Positions 24,538 through 32,787 of a DNA stretch of 64,000 nt are shown piece by piece. The position numbers and the translations under genes were made by a program. This DNA comes from DATLSM01 sp049585815 (GTDB lineage Bacteria; Actinomycetota; Thermoleophilia; Solirubrobacterales; 70-9), in assembly GCA_049585815.1 (NCBI GenBank), contig JBAVAR010000152.1:1-64000 (forward strand), given 5' to 3'. Below the pieces are notes generated by a model. It was given only the letters and a program-made list of their open reading frames with translations, did not search any database and was not told the origin of the DNA. Position 1 is the stretch's first letter. Each line of letters begins with the position of its first letter.

Positions 24538-24999
24538 TCAGTGCTCGGAGAGCTCGACGCTCTCGATCACCTGAGGCTCTAGCGGGCGATCGGAGGCGTC
24601 GGTCTTGACCGACTCGATCGCGTCGACTGCGTCCATCCCCTCGATCACCTCGCCGAACACGGTGTGCTTGCCGTCAAGCCACGGGGCAGCCTCGGTGGTG
24701 ACGATGAAGAACTGCGAGCCGTTTGTATCGGGGCCGGCGTTTGCCATCGCCAGCGCCCCCCGCACGATCTTGTGCTCGTTGATCTCGTCCTCGAAGGTGT
24801 AACCAGGACCGCCACGGCCGCTTCCTTCAGGGCAGCCGCCCTGGATCATGAACTCGGGAATGACCCGGTGAAAGACGAGGGTGTCATAGAAGCCCTCGGC
24901 GGCTAGTTTGCGGAAATTCTCCACCGTTTTCGGCGCGTCCTCATCGTGCAACTCGAACACGATCGCCCCGGCGCTGGTGTGAAGGGTGGCCCTCGACAT
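24538..24999 (-). CDS. Cyclophilin-type peptidyl-prolyl isomerase
   Basis: 153 residues. Active-site elements are all present: 'FHRVIPEFMIQGG', 'GPGYTFEDE', 'GALAMANAGPDTNGSQFFI' and 'WLDGKHTVFGEV'. It is cytoplasmic, with no signal peptide, and assists folding by isomerising Xaa-Pro bonds. ATG 24999 (MSRATLH) fits the family N-terminus; a longer reading from 25023 is less likely. It converges on the hydroxyacid oxidase gene with six bases between stops. Confidence 0.93.
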   Translation of the reverse strand: MSRATLHTSAGAIVFELHDEDAPKTVENFRKLAAEGFYDTLVFHRVIPEFMIQGGCPEGSGRGGPGYTFEDEINEHKIVRGALAMANAGPDTNGSQFFIVTTEAAPWLDGKHTVFGEVIEGMDAVDAIESVKTDASDRPLEPQVIESVELSEH

Positions 25000-25371
25000 C
25001 GCCTCCACCCTACCGAACCGCAAATCCCGCGCCCGGATCCCTGAGGTGGGGCCGGGGGCCCCATTTCAGGCACGCCGACGCGTTTACAGAAGTTGATCTC
25101 GATCACCGGCGCCCCCAGGCCGAGGCGGCGCCAGCAGGTTTCCGGACAGGGGGGAAGGTGCAGCCAATCGAGGGGGTGATCGGCGTCAAGCTGGCGGCCG
25201 CACCGTCGATGGCGTATCCGCAGGGACTTACCAGCCCCGGATCAGAGCCCCCGCCATCACCGGCCTCAGCTTCCGAATCCGGAGACGAAACTCCACGCTG
25301 CCTTCGGACCTAATACATGGGAGCAGGAGGCCAAAGGGGGTCGCCTTCCCCCGTTTGCGAGAATTGCCCAG
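25000..25371. other. Gap of ~370 bases between cyclophilin and Mrp genes
   Basis: No gene seen. It contains a short perfect hairpin, TGGGGCC-GGG-GGCCCCA (25047-25063), and a second stem just ahead of the Mrp start (separate entry). Both flanking genes point outwards, so promoters for both must lie here. Confidence 0.45.
25332..25357 (+). promoter_or_regulatory. Stem-loop in the leader of the Mrp gene
   Basis: CAAAGGGGG, a seven-base loop, then CCCCC-G-TTTG: nine base pairs with one bulged G, ending 14 bases before the ATG. No clear ribosome site lies between stem and start; a purine run (GAGAA) is all that is seen. It may affect translation or mRNA stability. It is visible in sequence; the role is unproven. 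Confidence 0.3.
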
Positions 25372-26520
25372 ATGCCGCTGCCAAGCAAGGACCAGATAAC
25401 CGAGAAGCTGCGCGCAGTCATTGACCCGGAGCTGCGCCGCTCGATCGTCGAGCTGGGCATGGTGCGGTCGATCGAGGTGCAAGAGGGCGGCCGGGTCGAG
25501 GTCGTCGTCTCCCTCACCACTGCCGGCTGCCCAATCCGCTCCCACTTCGAACAGGCGGTCGCCAAACAGGTCTCCGAGCTGGACGGGGTGAGCGAGGTCG
25601 CGGTCGGCTTCGACGTCCTTTCCGATGAGGAGAAGGGCAACCTCCAGCAGACGCTCGGTCGCGGCAAGCTGCCCGAGGGAGCCCTGGCCCAGGTCAAGAA
25701 CGTGATCTGCGTAGCGTCCGGCAAGGGCGGCGTCGGTAAGTCAACGATGACCGCAAACCTGGCAGCAGCGCTCAGCGCTGAAGGCCACCCTGCCGGGGCA
25801 CTTGACTGTGACGTCTATGGCTACTCGATCCCGCGCATGCTCGGCGTCGCCGGAAAACCAGATGTCAACGGTGAGCGCAAGATCCTGCCGATGGAGACGA
25901 CGAGTGGAGTGAAGGCGATGTCGATCGGTTTCTTCGTCGAGGAGAACGCCGCAGTTGTCTGGCGCGGCCCGATGCTCCACAAGGCGATCCAGCAGTTTCT
26001 CGAGGACGTCGCTTGGGGCGAGCTGGAGTACCTGCTGCTCGACCTACCACCCGGGACCGGCGACGTCTCAATGACGCTGGCTCAGCTCTTGCCCCAGGCC
26101 AAGTTCGTGATCGTTACCACCCCCCAGCCGGCGGCTCAGTCGGTGGCAAGACGCGGAGCTGAGATGGCGCTCAAATTCGACCTCGAGCTGCTTGGCGTGA
26201 TCGAGAACATGTCCGGCTTCACCACACCCGACGGCGAGCGCTTCACGATCTTCGGCGAGGGCGGTGGTCAGCTCCTCGCCGATGAGCTCGACATTCCGCT
26301 ACTGGGCAAGGTGCCCCTCTCCGAGGCCCTGCGCGAGCACGCCGATGCCGGCACTCCCCTGGTCACCGCAGAGCCCGATGCCCCTGCCTCTCAGGCGATC
26401 CGCCAAGCAGCGCGGGGCATCATCGCCTCGACCCCTCAGGACCTGCCGGTCCTACAGGCACTCCCCGGCGCCCCCGCAGCGCCAGCAGTGAGCGGCATCC
26501 CGTTGCCGGTCGTCCAGTAG
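25372..26520 (+). CDS. mrp: Mrp/NBP35-family Fe-S carrier ATPase (ApbC)
   Basis: 382 residues. Residues 1-85 are a MIP18/DUF59 domain with Cys53 ('TTAGCPIRSHFE'). The P-loop 'GKGGVGKST' (117-125) has the deviant Walker lysine of the MinD/Mrp class, and 'LLLDLPPGTGDVSM' is the second nucleotide motif. Members bind and transfer [4Fe-4S] clusters. The C-terminal CxxC of many Mrp proteins is not visible: the tail is Ala/Pro-rich without cysteines, as in some actinobacterial forms. Confidence 0.92.
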   Translation: MPLPSKDQITEKLRAVIDPELRRSIVELGMVRSIEVQEGGRVEVVVSLTTAGCPIRSHFEQAVAKQVSELDGVSEVAVGFDVLSDEEKGNLQQTLGRGKLPEGALAQVKNVICVASGKGGVGKSTMTANLAAALSAEGHPAGALDCDVYGYSIPRMLGVAGKPDVNGERKILPMETTSGVKAMSIGFFVEENAAVVWRGPMLHKAIQQFLEDVAWGELEYLLLDLPPGTGDVSMTLAQLLPQAKFVIVTTPQPAAQSVARRGAEMALKFDLELLGVIENMSGFTTPDGERFTIFGEGGGQLLADELDIPLLGKVPLSEALREHADAGTPLVTAEPDAPASQAIRQAARGIIASTPQDLPVLQALPGAPAAPAVSGIPLPVVQ

Positions 26521-27098
26521 TGCGGCGCCCAGCACGCGGCGGCCAATCGATAGCCGCGTGCCGGCGGACCTGTTGTCACCGACGTGGGCTCACTCGCTTT
26601 TCGGCAAATGTCGGGGGCCATAGGGTCGAAGGCGTCGGTCGGGGGCCGAGGCATAGCCCAACGGTGGGGTCGAGGGACCCTGGGTGCCGGCAGCGCCACG
26701 CAGCGCTTTCCAGGCATCGCCCGGATCGTGAAGTGCTTGGCCGATGAGTCCACAGCCCGTTTGTTCTCACCACGCAGCTGCGTGTGATGGCGTTGACCGG
26801 GGTGCCACGCCGGCGAAATTGTAGATCGCAGGCGCGAAAGAACCCGAGATGTGGCCCCAATCCGCTCGCGATCGGGATCCCCCGGTCGGCGGCAACAGCG
26901 CTATGACCGGCGCCAGTCCCAGCGCCGACAGAGGCTTCCGCGGCCGCAGGCGCAGCTACATCTCCGCCCGTTGCGCGACCGGTGTCCTCAGCGCCCACGG
27001 AGAGCTTCGAAAACGGGAACATCCTCTCGGGACGGTTTTCAAACCCTGCAGCGTGCGAAGCTAGTCAAAGCCAGCCGGCACCTTTTCGCTGCCAAGAC
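26521..27098. other. Gap of ~580 bases; no gene recognised
   Basis: Frames on both strands are broken up by stops or are Arg/Pro/Ser-rich with no ribosome site. I find no tRNA-like arm, riboswitch-like box or repeat by eye. The largest gap in the window, it could hold an RNA gene or a decayed gene that cannot be told from background here. Confidence 0.35.
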
Positions 27099-27371
27099 TC
27101 AGGCTGCGCTCTTGCTGCGGTAGTACTCGGCGTTGATCTCGGCGTATTTGGCCCACTCAGCAGGGAGCTGATCCTCGGCGAAGCAGGCGTCGACCGGACA
27201 GGCCTCGACGCAGGCATCACAGTCGATGCACTCATCCGGATCGATGTAGAGCATCTCGACCGAGTCATAGTCGGGCTCCTCGGGGGTCGGGTGGATGCAG
27301 TCGACCGGGCAGACCTCGACACACGAGTTGTCCTTCTGACCTATGCACGGCTCGGCGATGACGTATGTCAT
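27099..27371 (-). CDS. fdxA: 7Fe ferredoxin, FdxA type
   Basis: 90 residues. Cysteines at 9, 17, 21, 25, 48, 51, 54, 58 and 63. The spacing C9-x7-C17-x3-C21-P and C48-x2-C51-x2-C54-x3-C58-P is that of the [3Fe-4S][4Fe-4S] ferredoxins: C9, C17 and C58 bind the 3Fe cluster and C21, C48, C51 and C54 the 4Fe cluster. This electron carrier is common in actinobacteria and often serves P450s or stress enzymes. The leader contains a strong GC hairpin (next entry). Confidence 0.93.
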   Translation of the reverse strand: MTYVIAEPCIGQKDNSCVEVCPVDCIHPTPEEPDYDSVEMLYIDPDECIDCDACVEACPVDACFAEDQLPAEWAKYAEINAEYYRSKSAA

Positions 27372-27409
27372 TCGAGGCTTTTCTCCTAAGTCGTCTTTTC
27401 GGTGCGCGA

Positions 27410-27428
27410 CGGGGGCCGCAGGCCCCCG
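27410..27428. promoter_or_regulatory. Strong hairpin upstream of the ferredoxin gene
   Basis: CGGGGGCC-GCA-GGCCCCCG, eight perfect G-C pairs with a three-base loop. On the minus strand it lies ~40 bases before the ferredoxin start and is followed by a short T-poor stretch, so it is not a textbook terminator. It could be a leader structure or the end of an unseen transcript from either side. Confidence 0.3.
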
Positions 27429-27534
27429 CCGAAGCGCGAGCGCACATTTTAGGGATGCCGGGCGGTGGAGGACGACGCGGAGGCCATCTAGGGTTGGGAT
27501 CGCGCATGCAAGCCGCAGGCCGTGAGATCGGGTG

Positions 27535-28413
27535 ATGCTGCTGCTGACCGGGGCGACCGGCAGCGTTGGCTCGCGATTGCTGCCGCTGTTGCTGGCGCGA
27601 GGCGAGGACGTGCGCTGCCTGGTGCGGGAGCCGAGGCGGTTGGGGGAGCGCCGCGTGGACGTGCAGATCGCGCTCGGGGATCTCGGCGAGATGTCGGATC
27701 CCTACCTGGTGCGTCAGGCGCTTCGGGGGGTCGACACGGTGATCCACCTGGCGGCGACGATCCGCGACCAGCCGCCGAAACGGATCGAGGAGCTGAACGG
27801 GCTGGCGAGTATCCGCCTGCTTCGGGCCGCCGAGCGCAGCGGCGTGCAGCGCTTTGTCTTCTTCAGCGCCCTCAACGCCTCCGCGGCGCAGCGCACCCGT
27901 TTTTTCCGCGCCAAGTGGCTGGCGGAGCAGGCGGTCGCCTCCTCGCCGCTGGAGACGACCGTCTTTGCCCCCTCGATCGTCTACGACCGCACCGATCCCT
28001 GGGTCACCCTGTTGCGCCGCTTCTCCTTCCTGCCGGTCCTTCCGGTCTCCGGCAAGGGCCGAGCCCGGTTTCAGCCGATCTGGGCCGAGGACGCGGCCCG
28101 CTGCGTGATCGGCGCGCTGGAGAGCGCGGCGCGGCGCCCTCGCTATGAGCTCGCCGGACCCCAGATCCTGACCTACGATGAGATCTCAGACCTGGTCAGC
28201 AGGGCAGCGGGGCGCCCGCGAGCGCTCCTGCACATCCCGCTCCCGATTGTCCGCGCCGGTCTGATCGCCCTCCGCGACACGCTCGGCGAGCGGGTCTTTG
28301 CGACCTGGGAGGAGGCGGAGCTGATGGAGGTCTCGATGCTCACCGAGCGCGGCAGTGCCGACGTCGTTGGGCTTGGGATCCAGCCCAGCCGGATGGCCGA
28401 GGTGCTGCAATGA
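27535..28413 (+). CDS. NAD(P)-binding atypical SDR (NDUFA9-like)
   Basis: About 292 residues. The dinucleotide motif 'LLTGATGSVGSRLLPLLL' is at the N-terminus; 'VDTVIHLAATIRDQ' and 'VQRFVFFSALNAS' follow, with no Tyr-x3-Lys catalytic pair. This matches atypical SDRs of the complex-I NDUFA9-like/NmrA-like group, which bind NAD(P)H without proven catalysis. The ATG is next to a GTG (27532); either is possible. A strong hairpin follows directly after the stop. The substrate is unknown. Confidence 0.82.
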   Translation: MLLLTGATGSVGSRLLPLLLARGEDVRCLVREPRRLGERRVDVQIALGDLGEMSDPYLVRQALRGVDTVIHLAATIRDQPPKRIEELNGLASIRLLRAAERSGVQRFVFFSALNASAAQRTRFFRAKWLAEQAVASSPLETTVFAPSIVYDRTDPWVTLLRRFSFLPVLPVSGKGRARFQPIWAEDAARCVIGALESAARRPRYELAGPQILTYDEISDLVSRAAGRPRALLHIPLPIVRAGLIALRDTLGERVFATWEEAELMEVSMLTERGSADVVGLGIQPSRMAEVLQ

Positions 28414-28414
28414 A

Positions 28415-28442
28415 AGAGGCCCGGGATCTCCCCCGGGCCTCT
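28415..28442. terminator. Bidirectional terminator hairpin between SDR gene and groEL
   Basis: An 11-base-pair stem (AGAGGCCCGGG / CCCGGGCCTCT) with a six-base loop lies between two convergent genes. In the groEL direction it is followed by TTTC. It is positioned to end both transcripts. The T runs are short, so termination may rest mainly on the stem. Confidence 0.65.
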
Positions 28443-28470
28443 CGAAAGACAACTCGCCTGTTGGGGCGAA

Positions 28471-30105
28471 TTACATCATCCCGCCCATATCGGGCATCCC
28501 GCCCGGCATGCCGCCGCCGCCGTTCTCCTCCGGCGGTTCGGCGATCACAGCCTCGGTGACGAGGATGTTCTTGGCGATCGACGCAGCGTTCTGCAGCGCC
28601 GAGCGGGTGACCATCGTCGGGTCGATGACCCCGGCTTTGATCAGGTCGCCGTACTCGCCATTGGCCGCGTTGAGCCCTTCACCGGGTTTCAGGTCGCGGA
28701 CCTTGTTGACGACAACCGAGCCCTCCAGACCGGAGTTCTCGGCGATCTGGCGGACCGGCTCCTCCAGGGCGCGGTGGATGATCCGCGCGCCGGTGTTCTC
28801 GTCGGGATCCTTGAGCTTGTCGGGATCCAGACCGGACTGGGCGTTGAGCAGGGCGACGCCACCGCCCGGCACCACGCCCTCCTCGAGAGCCGCCCGAGTC
28901 GCCTGCAGCGCATCCTCGACCCGGTGCTTTTTCTCCTTCATCTCGGTCTCGGTCGCAGCGCCAACCTTGACCACCGCGACGCCACCGGCCAGCTTGGCGA
29001 GACGCTCCTGGAGCTTCTCCCGATCAAAGTCGGAGTCGGTGTTCTCGATCTCCTGTTTGATCTGCTTGATCCGGCCCTTTATGTCCTCGCCCTCTCCGGC
29101 TCCATCGATGATCGTCGTCGTGTCCTTGGAGACGACGACGCGGCGGGCCCGACCGAGCTGGGAGAGCTGGGTGTTCTCGAGTTTGAGACCCATCTCCTCG
29201 GTGATCACCTCACCGCCGGTGAGAATCGCGATGTCCTCGAGCATCCGCTTGCGGCGGTCGCCGAAGCCCGGAGCCTTGACCGCGACACCGGTGAAGGTGC
29301 CGCGCAGCTTGTTGACGACGAGCGTCGCAAGACACTCGCCCTCGACATCCTCGGCAACGATCAAGAGCGGCTTACCGCCCTGCATCACCTGCTCGAGGAC
29401 CGGCAGGATGTCGCGCACCGAGCCGATTTTCTGGTTGGCGATGAGGACGTAGGGATCCTCCAACACCGCCTCCATGCGGTCTTGGTCGGTGACCATGTAG
29501 GGGGAGATGTAGCCCTTGTCGAACTGCATCCCCTCGGTGAACTCCAGCTCCATGCCGAAGGTCTGGCCCTCCTCGACGTTGACGACGCCGTCTTTGCCGA
29601 CTTTCTCGATTGCGTCGGCGATCACGCTGCCGATCTCATCGTCGGCGGCGGAGATCGCCGCGACGCGGGCGATCTGCTCCTTGCCCGCGACCTCTTTTGA
29701 CTGCTTCTCGCGAAGGTTGTCGACCACCTCGTCGACGGCCTTCTCGATCCCGCGGCGCAGGGCCAGCGGGTTGGCGCCAGCAGCCACATTTTTGAGGCCC
29801 TGGCGGACGATGATCTGCGCTAGCAGGGTCGCCGTGGTGGTCCCGTCGCCAGCCACATCGTTGGTCGCCGTGGCGACCTCGCGGACGAGCTGGGCGCCCT
29901 GGTTCTCGAAGACGTCCTCGACCTCGATCTCGCGGGCGATGGTGACGCCGTCGTTGGTGATCGTGGGCGCGCCGAACTTTTTGTCGAGCACTACGTAGCG
30001 CCCCTTCGGGCCGAGGGTTACCTTGACGGCGTTGGCGACTGCATCGACGCCGGCCTGCAGGGCCCCCCGTGCCTCCTCGCTGTACTTCAGCTCCTTGTGA
30101 GCCAT
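28471..30105 (-). CDS. groL: 60 kDa chaperonin GroEL
   Basis: 544 residues. The N-terminus runs 'LKYSEEARGALQAGVDAVANAV' and the ATP motif is 'VAGDGTTTATLLAQ'. The C-terminus is the Gly-Met repeat tail 'GGGGMPGGMPDMGGMM'. 'TLGPKGRYVVLDK' and 'EDVFENQGAQLVREVA' are standard. It folds client proteins with GroES in an ATP-driven double ring. It follows groES with about 43 bases between and is controlled from the CIRCE element upstream of groES. Confidence 0.98.
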   Translation of the reverse strand: MAHKELKYSEEARGALQAGVDAVANAVKVTLGPKGRYVVLDKKFGAPTITNDGVTIAREIEVEDVFENQGAQLVREVATATNDVAGDGTTTATLLAQIIVRQGLKNVAAGANPLALRRGIEKAVDEVVDNLREKQSKEVAGKEQIARVAAISAADDEIGSVIADAIEKVGKDGVVNVEEGQTFGMELEFTEGMQFDKGYISPYMVTDQDRMEAVLEDPYVLIANQKIGSVRDILPVLEQVMQGGKPLLIVAEDVEGECLATLVVNKLRGTFTGVAVKAPGFGDRRKRMLEDIAILTGGEVITEEMGLKLENTQLSQLGRARRVVVSKDTTTIIDGAGEGEDIKGRIKQIKQEIENTDSDFDREKLQERLAKLAGGVAVVKVGAATETEMKEKKHRVEDALQATRAALEEGVVPGGGVALLNAQSGLDPDKLKDPDENTGARIIHRALEEPVRQIAENSGLEGSVVVNKVRDLKPGEGLNAANGEYGDLIKAGVIDPTMVTRSALQNAASIAKNILVTEAVIAEPPEENGGGGMPGGMPDMGGMM

Positions 30106-30148
30106 CTGGTTTCAGTCCTCCTTGTTCTTCTAAGTCCTGTTGACGGGG

Positions 30149-30436
30149 TCAGTCGAGCTTGGCGAGGACATCCGACTCGCGCAGAACGAGCAGGTCGTCC
30201 CCCTCGACGGTGACCTCGGTGCCGCCGTATTTGGAGTAGAGGACCTCATCGCCCTCAGCGACGTCGAGCGGGCGGCGGCTGCCGTCCTCCTGGATCGCGC
30301 CGTCGCCGACGGCGAGAACCTTGCCCTTCTGCGGCTTCTCCTTGGCCGTATCGGGGAGGACGATGCCGCTCGCGGTCGTCTCCTCCTCATCGATCGGCTT
30401 GACAATCAGCCGGTCCCCGAGGGGCTTCAGCTTCAT
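30149..30436 (-). CDS. groS: 10 kDa co-chaperonin GroES
   Basis: 95 residues starting MKLKPLGDRLIVKPIDEEE, with the mobile-loop segment 'ETTASGIVLPDTAKEKPQKG' and 'GDEVLYSKYGGTEVTVEGDD'. GGAGG lies seven bases before ATG 30436; the longer reading to 30484 would overlap the CIRCE element and is rejected. It caps GroEL rings. First gene of the groESL operon. Confidence 0.97.
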   Translation of the reverse strand: MKLKPLGDRLIVKPIDEEETTASGIVLPDTAKEKPQKGKVLAVGDGAIQEDGSRRPLDVAEGDEVLYSKYGGTEVTVEGDDLLVLRESDVLAKLD

Positions 30437-30477
30437 CCGTGTACCTCCGTTATAGGTCAGAAAGTTTCTAACTGGAT

Positions 30478-30504
30478 TTGGCACTCGGGTAGTGAGAGTG
30501 CCAA
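30478..30504 (-). promoter_or_regulatory. CIRCE element (HrcA operator)
   Basis: TTGGCACTC, nine bases, GAGTGCCAA: a perfect inverted repeat. It differs from the consensus TTAGCACTC-N9-GAGTGCTAA at one symmetric position in each arm, a change seen in high-GC bacteria. It lies about 40 bases ahead of the groES start, so groESL should be repressed by HrcA and induced by heat. The hrcA gene itself is not in the window. Confidence 0.92.
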
Positions 30505-30543
30505 GGGGTCAAAAGATAGCGACTCCGGGCCGCCGGGGGTCCG

Positions 30544-30948
30544 CTAGTTGTGATGCGGGGTCTCGCCGTTGCCGAAATGGGAGCCCGGCCGCTCGACGAT
30601 CTGCGAGAAGCGAATCACCGTGACCTTGTCATCTGGGGAGATCGGACGACCATAGATCTGCTCGAGGAAGTTGGACGTCTCCTCGAGGCGGCGGAACTCG
30701 GGGTTGTCGTGCTCGATGTCACGCGGGGAGAGATCGGCAACCCGCTTCACCTCGACATCGTCGATCACCGCGGTGAAGATTTTCTCGCGCGGGCTGTGGC
30801 GGAAGCCGACCGTGACCCAGACCACCTGGCCCCGCTCGTACTTGTTGCTCTTATCCCCGAGTCGGATCGTCGCGGTCTTGCGACCGCGCTTGAGCTGGTC
30901 GATGAAGACCGCCGAATAGAAGTTGAGTACGTAGGCACCGCCCTTCAT
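30544..30948 (-). CDS. ASCH/PUA-like domain protein
   Basis: 134 residues from ATG 30948 (MKGGAYVLNFYS). 'FIDQLKRGRKTATIRLGDKSNKYERGQVVWVTVG' and 'IDDVEVKRVADLSPRDIEHDNPEF' match the ASCH fold, a PUA-like RNA-binding beta barrel, often found as small stand-alone proteins. A longer reading (to 31131) adds a Gln/Arg-rich leader. No ribosome site is visible before ATG 30948, so the start is moderate. It lies upstream of the CIRCE region and points at it, with the groESL unit downstream in the same direction. Confidence 0.65.
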   Translation of the reverse strand: MKGGAYVLNFYSAVFIDQLKRGRKTATIRLGDKSNKYERGQVVWVTVGFRHSPREKIFTAVIDDVEVKRVADLSPRDIEHDNPEFRRLEETSNFLEQIYGRPISPDDKVTVIRFSQIVERPGSHFGNGETPHHN

Positions 30949-31247
30949 GGGGAGGCGAGGGTATCCGAACCGCTGGAGAACCGTGAAGGGCCGACCAGCC
31001 TGGGCATCCGGCGTCGATTGGATCTGGTCGGAGAACGGCCCCTGAGATCTCGCCTCCGCGCGGCGCCAACCCCAATGCTGATAGTGCCCGGTGCCATTGA
31101 GGTGCGCATCGTTGAGCCGGTGCCCGCGCACCCGAGCTCATCGAAAGCGCCAGGGCCCAACCCGGTCCGGTCGTCAACAGATCGGCCCTCGATCGAGCTC
31201 ACTCCGCCTCGCTTTGCGCGGCGGAGGAACTGCGGGGCCGCCGGATC

Positions 31248-31736
31248 ATGAAAGCGGGGCGAGCTGGCAGGATCCCGCAGGTGAACAGCAAACCATTGAG
31301 CGCCCAGCACCTGCCCGATCTCGCCCACCTGCGCCGCGCCCGAGATCTGATCGACCGTGAGTACGCACGGCCGCTTGACGTCGCCGCGCTCGCCCGCGCC
31401 GCGCTGATGTCGACCGCACACTTCTCGCGGCGCTTCCGCGCCGCCTATGGGGAGACGCCCTACGCCTACCTGATGACCCGCCGGATCGAGCGGGCGAAGG
31501 CGCTGTTGCGCCGCGGCGATCTGTCGGTGACCGAGGTCTGTTTGGCAGTCGGCTGCTCCTCGCTGGGCTCATTCAGCGCCCGCTTCACCGAATTGGTGGG
31601 AGAGGCGCCGACGGTCTACCGGGCCCGTGACCACAACAACCTCGCCAGGGTGCCCGGCTGCCTCAGCAAGGACCTGACCCGGCCAAGGCCCAAGCCGAGC
31701 AGGATTGGAGAAGCGCGCGAGGCCATTGCTCCATAG
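31248..31736 (+). CDS. AraC-family helix-turn-helix regulator
   Basis: 162 residues, mostly the DNA-binding domain: 'LRRARDLIDREYARPLDVAALARAALMSTAHFSRRFRAAYGETPYAYLMTRRIERAK' spans the first helix-turn-helix, and 'LSVTEVCLAVGCSSLGSFSARFTELVGEAPTVYR' the second. No effector domain is present, as in short stress-type AraC proteins. ATG 31248 is used; GTG 31281 is an alternative. It ends nine bases before a VOC-family gene, a pairing seen widely in actinobacteria, and probably controls it. Confidence 0.82.
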   Translation: MKAGRAGRIPQVNSKPLSAQHLPDLAHLRRARDLIDREYARPLDVAALARAALMSTAHFSRRFRAAYGETPYAYLMTRRIERAKALLRRGDLSVTEVCLAVGCSSLGSFSARFTELVGEAPTVYRARDHNNLARVPGCLSKDLTRPRPKPSRIGEAREAIAP

Positions 31737-31745
31737 GCTTGCGGC

Positions 31746-32153
31746 ATGAACCTCACCCTCTCCACCTGCTTCGTCTTGGTCCACGACCCCGACCTCGCGC
31801 TGTCCTTCTACCGCGACACACTCGGACTCGAGTTGCGCAACGACGTCGCCCGGGGAGAGTTTCGCTGGATCACCGTCGGCGCCGGTGCCCAACCCGATGT
31901 CGCGATCGTCCTCACCAATTACCTGAACGGCAGCCCCGCCGACAACGACGCGCTTGCTGAGCTGCTTGCAAAGGGTGCCCTCAACGGCGTCCATTTCCAC
32001 ACCGATGACCTCGACGCGACCTTCGAGAAGCTGCGTGCCTCCGATGCTGAGATCGTGCAGGAGCCGACTGATCAGCCCTGGGGAGCCCGAGATTTTGCCG
32101 TGCGTGACCCGTCCGGCAATCTGCTGCGCATCGACCAACCGCCCGCCGCATAG
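31746..32153 (+). CDS. VOC-superfamily (glyoxalase/dioxygenase-type) protein
   Basis: 135 residues. 'LSTCFVLVHDPDLALSFYRDTLGLELRNDVARGEFRW' and 'NGVHFHTDDLDATFEKLRASDAEIVQEPTDQPWGARDFAVRDPSGNLLRIDQ' form the paired beta-alpha-beta repeats of the vicinal-oxygen-chelate fold; the final 'RDFAVRDPSGN' is the usual metal-Glu strand region. Function could be glyoxalase, ring-cleavage or antibiotic-resistance-like. It is probably regulated by the AraC gene immediately upstream. Confidence 0.85.
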   Translation: MNLTLSTCFVLVHDPDLALSFYRDTLGLELRNDVARGEFRWITVGAGAQPDVAIVLTNYLNGSPADNDALAELLAKGALNGVHFHTDDLDATFEKLRASDAEIVQEPTDQPWGARDFAVRDPSGNLLRIDQPPAA

Positions 32154-32322
32154 AGCGGCTCAGATTCGAGCCTGGCCCTGAGGATGCCGACCTGCCCAAA
32201 TACGGGGGCCGATGAGCATGCCGACGGGGAGGGACGGCGATCGCGTGGCCTAACCTGCCCCCGGACCCGATGCGCCTGCGCACTACGAATGCGCTCTTAG
32301 CCGCCCTCCCCCGGGCAACTTG

Positions 32323-32781
32323 TTAATTACCGGGCGGAGAGCTTCTCCTGATTTCAGGTTTTCGCGCTTGATCAAGGCGCTGGTCAGGGTGCCGGGGACC
32401 GGCTGGCGCGCCTGACCGCCTAACCCCTGGCACCGCCACCGCCTTTTGAAGTTGGTCCTTGGTGATCTTCGAACGCCCATCGATCTTCAGCTTGCGCGCC
32501 TCGCTGTAGAGCTGCTCGCGGGTCCTCCCCTGCGGCCGGCTGGTGCCCGAGCGCTGCCCGCCGCGGCGCCCGGAGGAGATGCCCTCGGTCGAGAATCGTG
32601 AGCGAGACCTCGATTCTCCCGATGGCGATCGGGCCTTCTCCTTGTTCACAGTCCTCGCGGCGAACTCCTCGAGGATCTTCGCCTTGAAGGCTGGGAGATC
32701 GTCGGGCTTGCGGCTCGAGACCAGACTCTGGTCGACGTGCACCTCCTCATCGACCCACTTCGCGCCGGTGGTCGAGGTCAC
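32323..32781 (-). pseudogene. Remnant joining a DJ-1/PfpI C-terminus to a Rho-N-like tail
   Basis: The first ~40 residues, 'GAKWVDEEVHVDQSLVSSRKPDDLPAFKAKILEEFA', are the C-terminal end of DJ-1/PfpI family glutamine-amidotransferase-like proteins, which normally have ~130 residues before this point (including the catalytic Cys-His). Those are missing: the frame opens at a GTG directly after an in-frame TAG, six bases after the cupin stop. After a Ser/Arg-rich linker comes 'TREQLYSEARKLKIDGRSKITKDQLQKAV', which resembles the short Rho-N/SAP-like helix pair seen at the end of Ku and similar proteins. The last 35 residues look frameshifted. Best read as a broken gene; a small fusion protein is possible. 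Confidence 0.5.
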
Positions 32782-32787
32782 CGCGCA

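Noticed and set aside
30449..30455. TATAAC as a -10 box for groES
   Set aside because: It would start transcription inside the GGAGG ribosome site, and no -35 is found at suitable spacing. Promoter location within or upstream of CIRCE is more likely.
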